Of a DNA stretch of 64,000 nt, positions 28,868-36,313 are shown piece after piece. The notes beneath the pieces are model-generated. The model ran no database searches, was not told where the DNA came from, and was given only the letters and a program-made list of their open reading frames with translations. This DNA comes from Picocystis sp. L7. Lineage: Eukaryota; Chlorophyta; Picocystophyceae; Picocystales; Picocystaceae. The DNA lies in the NCBI GenBank assembly GCA_020975725.1, contig QXJR01000021.1:248001-312000 (forward strand), written 5' to 3'. Every line of letters begins with the position of its first letter. Position 1 is the stretch's first letter. The position numbers and the translations under genes are program-made.

Positions 28868-29371
28868 ATGTCGGACCACGTGCCACGTTCGGAGCAGGTT
28901 CGCCTGTCGCACCTGGCGGATCGCGAGGACCTGGAGAGGCACGAGGTGGTGCAGGAGGCCGTGCGAGAGATGGAAGATCGGAGGAAGGAAACCTACGCCT
29001 GCGCCAAGTGCGGTGCGGCGCCCTTGTTCGCCGAAACCGACCGGATGGACGAGAAGGACAGGTTGGCCGCAGGAATCAAGACCAACAAGGGGAGGATGGC
29101 GTTCCAGTGCGCCATGGAGAGCGTCGTGGAGAAACGAAGCGACAAGTGGATGCCGTTCTTCGAGAGCTTGGACAGCTGGGGGCTCTCCAAGAAGCGATAC
29201 AAGGTGTTTTGTCCCAACCGACACCTCCTGGGATACCGCTTCGAAGACGGACCGAGACTGCCCATGGATCCCCATGCCACGAAACCTGGACCATGGGGAG
29301 AGTCTTCTGCCGTTCCGGTCAAGCACAGAGCCAGGTACGATGTGGACGAAAAGGCGCTCTTGAAAGAATAG
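28868..29371 (+). CDS. Small uncharacterised protein with a CxxC...C zinc-like motif
   Basis: 167 aa from the ATG at 28868 (MSDHVPRSEQ); an in-frame ATG at 28832 also exists. The N-terminal 40 residues are a charged helix (LADREDLERHEVVQEAVREM). Then YACAKCGAAPLF and, 65 residues later, KVFCPNRHLLGYRFED. The two cysteine strands with HLLGYRF recall the Mis18/Yippee fold (CxxC ... C ... LGWKY), a resemblance by eye only; a fourth ligand would have to be the histidine. No targeting signal is evident. It runs toward the 3' end of the FKBP gene. Confidence 0.65.
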   Translation: MSDHVPRSEQVRLSHLADREDLERHEVVQEAVREMEDRRKETYACAKCGAAPLFAETDRMDEKDRLAAGIKTNKGRMAFQCAMESVVEKRSDKWMPFFESLDSWGLSKKRYKVFCPNRHLLGYRFEDGPRLPMDPHATKPGPWGESSAVPVKHRARYDVDEKALLKE

Positions 29372-29627
29372 CCTGCACCACGCCAACGTCGGATACCCGA
29401 AGGCTCGTCCAGACCGACGGAACGTCCAGGCCGGAGACCGAGAAGACACGAAACGTTGATTGCGCTCCTGGCCAAGCAGTGAGCAAGTTCAAAAATAAGC
29501 GATACTTTACAACGGACCTTTTGCAACGTCCGATCGTCGACGCTTTGTTCGCGACTCGCACAGGTCCGTCCCGTGTGCACCAGAACCGACGATGGGCGCG
29601 TCGACTGCTCCGCACTCTTCGATCCCT

Positions 29628-30245
29628 TCACGCTTCGTCCTCTCCTGCGTCGTCCTTCCCCTCGACTTTCAGCAGCTTCACCTCGAAACTGAGCTTCCTT
29701 CCCGCCATCAAACTGTTGCAGTCCAGGACCACGTTCCCTTCCACCACGTCTAGGATCATCGCTTGGTTGCCATTGGACAATTCCACCAACGCGTTCGGTC
29801 TCAGGTTGCCTTGTTCGTCGCACACTTCTCGGTTGTTTCTGTACCGTCCGCTCAAGCGTTGAATTTCTTCGTGGTCGATTGGGACGTTGAACATGAGTTC
29901 CCTCTTCCACTCGCCACCTTGGGCCTGGACCAGAGCGGCATCCCCTTCTTTCAGACCCTTCACTGCATCGTCGAACGCCTGGAACAGCGCGTTTCCCACG
30001 ACGTCACCTGCACCGACCTCGAACTGGAGCGGCTCCTTGTCTCTGGAGGCATCCAGGACCACGTCTTCCTCGGACTTGCAGACGTAGCTGATGGTCACGG
30101 TGTCTCCTGGTTCGGCGACACGCGGACCCACCGCTTGTTGAGACGAGGCAGAACGCGCCACGGATTCCGGTGGCGATTTGCCGATCGACCTGGACTTGCT
30201 CCACCTCGTTTTCGGCCCCCACGAAGCGGCCCATTTCGTCGCCAT
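29628..30245 (-). CDS. SlyD-like FKBP peptidyl-prolyl isomerase
   Basis: 205 aa from the ATG at 30245. The N-terminal 45 residues are Ser/Arg/Ala-rich and could be an organelle transit peptide. The FKBP core (GDTVTISYVCKSEEDVVLDAS) runs from about residue 47. The insert-in-flap chaperone domain typical of SlyD follows (LRPNALVELSNGNQAMILDV ... VVLDCNSLMAGRKLSFEV). SlyD lacks its histidine-rich metal tail here; the C-terminus is instead acidic (KDDAGEDEA). Such enzymes catalyse proline isomerisation during folding. It probably has bacterial or plastid-endosymbiont ancestry. It diverges from the MYND gene across a promoter containing an ATCGAT palindrome. Confidence 0.85.
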   Translation of the reverse strand: MATKWAASWGPKTRWSKSRSIGKSPPESVARSASSQQAVGPRVAEPGDTVTISYVCKSEEDVVLDASRDKEPLQFEVGAGDVVGNALFQAFDDAVKGLKEGDAALVQAQGGEWKRELMFNVPIDHEEIQRLSGRYRNNREVCDEQGNLRPNALVELSNGNQAMILDVVEGNVVLDCNSLMAGRKLSFEVKLLKVEGKDDAGEDEA

Positions 30246-30314
30246 CGCCTTCGCTCTCTCCACCGTCCGTCGATTGTTCCCCCTTGGAGCCTGCACACCC
30301 TACATTCTTCCAAG

Positions 30315-30328
30315 AGATATCGATATCT
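30315..30328. promoter_or_regulatory. 14-bp palindrome AGATATCGATATCT
   Basis: Perfect palindrome centred on ATCGAT, 69 bp upstream of the FKBP ATG in the divergent FKBP/MYND promoter; a second ATCGAT follows at 30436-30441. Another divergent promoter in the window (36.18 kb) has a 16-bp palindrome with the same core. Confidence 0.4.
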
Positions 30329-30569
30329 TCGCCTTTCGTTCCCTTTCCTTTCCCGGTATCTCCGTTTCGCGACCCGATCGAACCCGCGATCGTCCCGGTC
30401 GAAGGCCCCTTTCCACCCCGGCGTCCTCCGGAGGTATCGATCGTTCGGGGTTCGTATCGAGATCTTCGTGGAAGAGCGTTCGATGGGGGGTTCGCGCCTC
30501 TTCGTCTTCGCCTTCATTCCGGACCGAGGCGAGCAAAGCACGCGCGGTGCGTCGCTTCGCCTGCGAAGG

Positions 30570-31319
30570 ATGGCGCGATCGCGCCGTCCCCTGCCGTGTG
30601 CGCACCCGGGATGCGAGGAGAAGTGGTGCCATTTGCGCTGCGGACGTTGCCAGCGCGTGGGATACTGCTCTCGGGAGCACCAGCGGGACCACTGGGACGA
30701 ACACCAACGCACGTGCATGGAGCGGGACGAGGACGAGGCCAGCCAACGTGCGAAGAACGCATCCGTGGATCGAACCACGGCGGAGAAGCTGCTGGAGAGC
30801 GTGTCGCGAACGTCCGTGGGCGTTCCTGCGGAGACCGAGTTCGAAGAGAGGCCGCACAAGGTGGACACGAGCGGGTTGGAGGCCCGCCTGGTGGAAGCTC
30901 GGATGTCGCTGGCCCGCCTGCGAGCTGCAGAGCGCCTCCTTTTGCGTCGGAAGGGACGTCCATCGACGGACGGAACGGACGTCGTTCGTCCGCACTACCG
31001 TCGCCACGATCTGCCTTCGATCCAAGAGAAGGACCTGCGCGACCTGCCTTCGGACCTGTCCGCTCTTCAGGAGCGGATCGGACGGGAATCCCGTCGCGTG
31101 GCGTGGTTGGAGTCCGACTTGCGCGACTCCAGGTCGTGGGAGCGCTTCGAGAGCGGACGGGAGACGCGCGACGTTTTGGAACACGGCGAGCGTCGTGTCG
31201 CTTTCGAGCGTCGGTTGGGTCGTCCGGCCACGCCCGAGGACGTCCGTCGGGAGCTCTCTCTCCCTCTGGACGTCCGTCGTCGTTCGCTCCTCCAGCTGCC
31301 ATCTTCCATCCCGCAATAA
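30570..31319 (+). CDS. MYND zinc-finger protein
   Basis: 249 aa from the ATG at 30570 (MARSRRPLPCAHPGC); an ATG at 30483 would add 29 residues. Residues about 10-50 form a MYND finger: CAHPGCEEKWCHLRCGRC, then GYCSREHQRDHWDEHQRTC, with seven cysteines and a histidine in the family spacing. MYND domains bind proline-rich peptides in transcriptional regulators and SMYD enzymes; no SET domain is present. The remainder is Arg/Glu-rich and helical (LEARLVEARMSLARLRAAERL), so it is likely an adaptor. The TAA stop is embedded in an AATAAA signal. Confidence 0.85.
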   Translation: MARSRRPLPCAHPGCEEKWCHLRCGRCQRVGYCSREHQRDHWDEHQRTCMERDEDEASQRAKNASVDRTTAEKLLESVSRTSVGVPAETEFEERPHKVDTSGLEARLVEARMSLARLRAAERLLLRRKGRPSTDGTDVVRPHYRRHDLPSIQEKDLRDLPSDLSALQERIGRESRRVAWLESDLRDSRSWERFESGRETRDVLEHGERRVAFERRLGRPATPEDVRRELSLPLDVRRRSLLQLPSSIPQ

Positions 31320-31320
31320 A
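31315..31320 (+). promoter_or_regulatory. Polyadenylation signal overlapping the MYND stop codon
   Basis: AATAAA contains the TAA stop (31317-31319). If used, cleavage leaves a 3' UTR of only some 10-30 nt. Confidence 0.5.
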
Positions 31321-31544
31321 CCTCGTCCAGCGCCTTCCCGACCTTCTCGTTCCATCCCGTCTCGACCACGTCCCTGTGTCGATCCCCTTGGCTCCTTCGG
31401 GATCGATGCCTCCTCCACCCCGTCTCCCCATCCTTCCCTTCGGGTCTGAAAGGCAAGTCGCCTCCTTTGGGAAAGGAGGTGGACCACCCGGGTCCGGTGG
31501 GGAACCTTCTGGAACCTTCCCTGCCCCTGCCCCTGCCCCTGGAG

Positions 31545-31563
31545 GTTAACTCGGTGGTGAACC
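31545..31563. promoter_or_regulatory. GTTAAC element upstream of GpsA
   Basis: GTTAAC at 31545-31550, preceded by AG and followed by TCGG, with a partial inverted copy GTGAACC at 31557-31563. The GTTAAC ends 111 bp before the GpsA ATG. Confidence 0.45.
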
Positions 31564-31660
31564 GAGAGCACGTGGTCCTGGGGGAGAGGCGAGGGGGGGA
31601 GACAGACGAGGACGAGCGGAGAAGAGGGACGAAAGGCGCAGGCAAGAGACGTCGAAAAGG

Positions 31661-32716
31661 ATGGCGATGGCGGTGGGCGTGATCGGAGGCGGTGCCTGGG
31701 GAACCGCACTGGCCATGCACGCGGCCAGGGGGGGACATCCCACCACGCTGTGGGCGAGAGAGACCGAAGTGGTGGACTCGATCAACCAAGAGAGAGAAAA
31801 CAAAGTCTTCCTCGAAGGATACAAAGTGCCGGACAACATGAAAGCCACAAGCAACCTCTCCGAATGCCTGGCGCAGTCCCAACTCGTGCTCATGGTCGTG
31901 CCCACGCAGTTCGTCAAAGGCGTCATGGCAGGAATCGCAGGAGAAATACGTGAAGACCACATCTTCGTCTGCTGCGCCAAGGGTATCCACACCGAAACGC
32001 TCGAAACCGTCAACGAAATCATGGAAAGCGTGATGCCTGAAAGCGTACACCATCGATTCGCCTACCTGAGTGGACCCTCCTTCGCCAAAGACGTCGCCGA
32101 AGGATGCTACACCGCAGTGACCGTGGCAGCCAAAGACGAGAGCGTGGCCAAACAGGTGCAAGAACAGCTCTCCACGCCGAGGTTCCGCTGCTATCGATCC
32201 ACCGATGTTGTGGGTGTGGAGCTTGGAGGAGCCCTGAAGAACGTGCTGGCCATCGCCTGCGGAATCTGTGATGGACTCAAGTTCGGAGACAACGCCAGGG
32301 CCGCGCTGATCACGAGGGGTCTGTCCGAGATCACCCGTTTGGCCGTGGCCAAAGGAGCCAATCCGTTGACCTTGGGTGGGCTGTCGGGTATGGGAGATCT
32401 GGTGCTCACGTGCACTGGAGATCTCTCCCGGAATCGCACGGTCGGCATCAAAATCGGACAAGGTCAGAAACTGTCCGAGATCCTCGCATCCACCAACACG
32501 GTAGCGGAGGGTGTGTACACCTGCCGCGCAGCGTACAACCTGGCCAAAAAAGAAAACGTGGATGTGCCCATGATCGAAGGCATCTTTAAGATTTTGAATG
32601 AGGATGCGGATCCGGAGGAGGTCGTGCACAAGTGCATGACCAGAGAGCTGAAAGAAGAAGTTGCCAAAGAAGTGATGGATGCCGCAGCAGAAGCTGCAAT
32701 GGAAGCAAATGGCTAG
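31661..32716 (+). CDS. NAD(P)-dependent glycerol-3-phosphate dehydrogenase, bacterial GpsA type
   Basis: Interconverts dihydroxyacetone phosphate and glycerol-3-phosphate for glycerolipid synthesis. 351 aa, the usual length. The ATG at 31661 (a second lies at 31667) puts the dinucleotide site at the very N-terminus: GVIGGGAWGTALAM. Then VVPTQFVKGV, the SGPSFAKDV strand, GGALKNVLAIACGICDGL with the catalytic lysine, NARAALITRGLSEI, and LSGMGDLVLTC. These are GpsA-type motifs rather than the animal GPD1 type, so cyanobacterial/plastid descent is likely. With no obvious N-terminal extension it would act in the cytosol unless an upstream exon exists. Confidence 0.95.
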   Translation: MAMAVGVIGGGAWGTALAMHAARGGHPTTLWARETEVVDSINQERENKVFLEGYKVPDNMKATSNLSECLAQSQLVLMVVPTQFVKGVMAGIAGEIREDHIFVCCAKGIHTETLETVNEIMESVMPESVHHRFAYLSGPSFAKDVAEGCYTAVTVAAKDESVAKQVQEQLSTPRFRCYRSTDVVGVELGGALKNVLAIACGICDGLKFGDNARAALITRGLSEITRLAVAKGANPLTLGGLSGMGDLVLTCTGDLSRNRTVGIKIGQGQKLSEILASTNTVAEGVYTCRAAYNLAKKENVDVPMIEGIFKILNEDADPEEVVHKCMTRELKEEVAKEVMDAAAEAAMEANG

Positions 32717-32998
32717 TGCTTTGTTCTTGTCATAGTGTAGTTGCATGCCTTGCAGGTTTATTTTTGATCAACAAGACCTCCTTTCAATCGGTTGCTTGAG
32801 TAGTGAAAAATTTTCCATTCTTTGCCCGTTCCCGCTGTGTATCCAACGAGGGCCTAGTGCCCGATCCAGTGGAATGACCAAGTTCAGAGTGCACTGGAAT
32901 TCCGTTCACCGGGCGACCCACGCGAGCGCCTTTGCCCCGACCCCTGGGTCAAGGATCGTTTGACCCGTTGGTCCATACACTTTCCACTCATGGCTGCG

Positions 32999-34292
32999 TC
33001 ACTCTGGGCGCTCTGGCTTTGGTTGCGGTACGCTTGGACAAGCTTCATCTGGTGCAGGCTCTCCGTTGAAATCCTCCTCCAATCTCCGTTGTATCTTGTC
33101 GCTCAGCACTGAGACGGTGGCGGCGTACTTTTGGCTGGGATTGTACCGCATGAGCACGTCGAAGTTTCTCCCCACCAGGAATTGGACATCTTCAGCTGGG
33201 CCCACCAGGCGCAGCGTTGCGCCTTCCGGAGGCGACCGCCATGCCTTGCCCAGTTCTTCTAGGCACCTGTCCTCGGCCCCTAGGATCTTCCAAGCTGTCA
33301 TGGAAGCCATCTTCGGGGTTGGGTCCTGTTTTTTTCCATTTGGAAAGGTCACAGGATATGCCATGGACCAGGTTTGTTGCGCATCCCAACCTCTCTTGAC
33401 CAGGAATTGCGCGATGGAAGCAAGCGCGTCCGATTCAGAAGACCACACGTCGGCTCGCCCGTCGCCATCCCAATCCACCGCGCATTCGAGGACGTTCGAA
33501 GGCATGAATTGGCACTGTCCAAGCGCTCCTGCATACGATCCACGCAGCCAGACGCCTCTTGCGCTCCGCTTGTCTGGACCACCGACACGTTCCAGGAGCT
33601 GCATGGCCGCCACCATCTCCCTTCGGAAGTAATCCGCGCGTCTCGGATCGCTTCCGGCCACGAATGCGAGCGCCGACAGGCTCTTCATGGCGTCGTGGGA
33701 TCCGCAGAATCGTCCGCAGGAGCTCTCCACGCTCCACAGCGCGCCCAAAACCGACAGCGGCACGCCGAAGTGCGAGGCGATGGCGGAGGCTTGCGGCTCC
33801 ATGCGTCGCAAAGCGTCCGTTGCCGCGTCCGCGCGATCGTCCGAGGCCCTTCTGGCCAGGTATTCGATCCATGTCTCGACGCGCTCGGCCGACGTGCGAT
33901 CTTTCACGACGCTTTCGGAGGTGGACGTCGGCATCTCGAGGTCGTCCATGCACGCCGACAGCGTGGCTTCCGACACGCCCAGCGCCTTCGCATCGCGCTT
34001 GACCGAGGTCAGGAACGCTTCGAAGCGTTCCTGAAGGTTCCATGGAAGCCATGATGGCGCCGAAACCAACGCAGAGATCCGTGCGAGCGGTCAGCGATCG
34101 CGCAAAACTCGGCTCCATGAAGGTTTCGGCGCACCGAAGAACACGTACGCGATCGAAGGCGCCTTTTGGCGCGGCTTTGGCCTTGGTGGCGATCGCCAGG
34201 ACCGCAAAGGACGTGCCGGCGACCGTGGTCGCGCGCTTCGCGCCTCGAAGCGGCCGAAAAGGCGCGCGCATGGCCTCCGAACGCGCCGCCAT
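32999..34292 (-). CDS. MltB-like lytic murein transglycosylase with bipartite presequence (2 exons)
   Basis: Bacterial MltB enzymes cleave the MurNAc-GlcNAc bond of peptidoglycan. Exon 2 (34030-32999, 343 aa) carries the SLT_2 fold: ERFEAFLTSVKRDAKALGVS, LWSVESSCGRFCG with the expected catalytic Glu, the LRGSYAGALGQCQFMPSNVL signature, and DWDGDGRADVWSS. Exon 1 (34292-34149) is joined by a 118-bp intron (34148-34031; donor GTACGT, acceptor CTTCAG). Exon 2 alone has no ATG before residue 41 of the fold, and the splice restores the family's N-terminus. Exon 1 encodes an Arg/Phe-rich transit-like stretch, then TTVAGTSFAVLAIATKAKAAP, a hydrophobic core ending in an AxA-type site, as in thylakoid-lumen precursors. 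About 391 aa. Location and any substrate are inferred. Confidence 0.85.
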
Positions 34293-34458
34293 GGCGTCTG
34301 CCGACGGTTCGAGGCGTGCCAGCCTGGTTCTGAAGTTCGTGTCCACAAGGGCAATGGAGATTGCGAGACCAGGACATCGAAGAGGGACCGAAACCACGGA
34401 AAGAACAGGCCCAGTCCGATGGCAAGTGCTGCAGAAGAAAACAGAAGCGAAGGGATGT

Positions 34459-35754
34459 TTACTTGGACTTGCGTCGATGGAAGCGTTGGATGTTGGTGCC
34501 GTCGCTGAGGGCCAACCCAATGCCTTCCCACGGGGTGGCCAAGTTGGGTGCAGCGGACCCCGAGTAGTACAACCGCCAACGACCCTTGGCCATGGACACG
34601 GCACATGGTGCGCCCACGCTACCCATGTCCCAGCCCTCTTCGCTGGGGGACAAGATCGGATCCTCACAGCTCTGCCATCCCGTCAACCCATCCCGCGAAA
34701 CGGCCAGCCCGATGCTGCGACGCCCCTTGTCACTCACGCCCTCGTAGAACATCAAAAACTTCTTCTCTGCTGGATCGTAAACCACCTGTGGACTAGCTGC
34801 TCCGCGCGCATCAAACGAGCTTCCATCACCACCCTCAAACACGGGCCCCATCTTCTTCCACTGCATGCCGTCCCTGGACCGGGCCAGCCCCACCACGAAC
34901 TTTCCCTTTTTCGCATCAAAGGTATGGTAGTACATGCGCAGGTCCTCCTGAGACAATGGGACCACCTGAGGCGAAGCAATGCCCAGCTCGTCGAATTCCG
35001 CCGCCTCGCCCGTGTCGAACAGAGCCCCGCTGTGGTGGCCTGCTTCGATGCGTGCCCAATTCACTCCGTCTTGGCTCAGCGCCAGACCAGGTCGTGTGCG
35101 CAGCCCTTCGATGGCTTTGGCTGCTTCCCCGCTTGTTTCCAGTCCAATGTCCAGCAGGGACTGCGGCGTTTGGATGGGTTCGAAGTCTCCACCGGCGTAG
35201 AACATCCAGTACACCCCTCCGGTACCAGCCAACGAAGCACTGGAGAGGATTTGTACGTCACCCAAGGCCACATGAGCCGTGTCGAAGACCCACCAGTCTT
35301 CGCTGTTCTTGCCGAACACCTTTCCGACCGGCATTTCCGGTTCCTCTTCTTCTTCGGGAGGTATCTCCGTCAACGCATCGCCGCGTCCGCGGCTCCATTG
35401 GATCCCATCGGTGGAGGTGGCCAATCCCGTGGCGCCTGCACAGGGGTTGATGGCGTCCACTGCCGCATCCAGCTCCTCTCTCTCCGGTTCGCCTCTGCCT
35501 TGGTACCACATCACCCATTTCTGGGCGTCGTCTCGTAGGAAGCAGCGCACCACAGGCTTGCCAACACCTGCGCAATCCCACGCGCCTGCTTCGCCGACAC
35601 CGACCAGCAGGCCTTCAGACGACAGGGAAGAAGCGTCCTTCACGCCTCCTTCGACGGCCCAAGTCCTCCATCGCAGCTTCCCACGCATCGACGTGGACTT
35701 CAGGCGTACAATTGCCCGCGTCTTGGCGCCGCTGGCCGCGCACGTAGGACGCAT
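34459..35754 (-). CDS. Five-bladed beta-propeller, glycoside hydrolase GH43/GH32-like
   Basis: 431 aa from the ATG at 35754 (MRPTCAASGAK); the frame continues open to 36339 but reads as noncoding. At least four blade repeats share an S-x-DG-x-x-W strand: STDGIQWSRG, SQDGVNWARI, SRDGMQWKKM, SRDGLTGW, each preceded by an aromatic strand (VMWYQGRG, WMFYAGGD, MYYHTFDA, LMFYEGVS, LYYSGSAA). This is the arabinanase/levansucrase/invertase fold; related single-domain proteins occur in plant plastids. Conserved catalytic acids could not be assigned, so hydrolytic activity is uncertain. The N-terminal 40 residues are Ser/Arg-rich and transit-like. It is in tandem with the MltB-like gene, 166 bp upstream of its start. 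Confidence 0.75.
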   Translation of the reverse strand: MRPTCAASGAKTRAIVRLKSTSMRGKLRWRTWAVEGGVKDASSLSSEGLLVGVGEAGAWDCAGVGKPVVRCFLRDDAQKWVMWYQGRGEPEREELDAAVDAINPCAGATGLATSTDGIQWSRGRGDALTEIPPEEEEEPEMPVGKVFGKNSEDWWVFDTAHVALGDVQILSSASLAGTGGVYWMFYAGGDFEPIQTPQSLLDIGLETSGEAAKAIEGLRTRPGLALSQDGVNWARIEAGHHSGALFDTGEAAEFDELGIASPQVVPLSQEDLRMYYHTFDAKKGKFVVGLARSRDGMQWKKMGPVFEGGDGSSFDARGAASPQVVYDPAEKKFLMFYEGVSDKGRRSIGLAVSRDGLTGWQSCEDPILSPSEEGWDMGSVGAPCAVSMAKGRWRLYYSGSAAPNLATPWEGIGLALSDGTNIQRFHRRKSK

Positions 35755-36180
35755 CTCGGCCGTACGCTGTCGTCGTTCACCCTCTCTGCGGCCTTCCTGC
35801 CGTCGAAACCGTCCTTTTTTCGCGCCAAGTCTTTCCAGATGGATCCTGAGGGAATCCGAACGGATCCTCCCGGATCCTTCGGATCCTTCCGCGACGCTTG
35901 GAGGTGCGCGAGTCGCGCTATGGCGCGTCGAAATGGACGCGAACGTCCACGGCGTCGAATTGGCACCGACCTTATCCGAGGAAGGGAGATCTCCAACCGA
36001 AACAGACCCGAAGGGTTGAAAGGGGAAGCGTCCGATCCGACCCGGCCATCGTGGAGGTCTGAAAGGGAGGAGGCCGGGCGTAACCGATCGCATCCGAGGA
36101 CCACTCCGGGGACCGCCCCGGTCTAGGGATCTCTTCCAGGAAAACGAAACCAAACCAGGAAGATATCGATTAAAAAGCGA

Positions 36181-36259
36181 TTCGTATCGATACGAAGATC
36201 GATCGAGACCGTTCGAGATCTCGATGGCTTGCATCGATATCTTGAAGGAAAGTATCGAT
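36181..36259. promoter_or_regulatory. ATCGAT cluster with 16-bp palindrome
   Basis: TTCGTATCGATACGAA (36181-36196) is a perfect palindrome. ATCGAT words occur at 36186, 36198, 36233 and 36254: four in 74 bp, in the divergent promoter between the propeller protein and the CRTISO-like gene. Confidence 0.45.
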
Positions 36260-36313
36260 GCAGGGAGGGAGGGACCTGCCCAGGCGCACGTGGTGGCACC
36301 ACGTCGACGCGCG

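Noticed and set aside
33435-34667. 410-codon - strand frame over the MltB-like gene
   Set aside because: Only its 34149-34292 part is used, as exon 1; the remainder is antisense-like or out of frame with the conserved domain.
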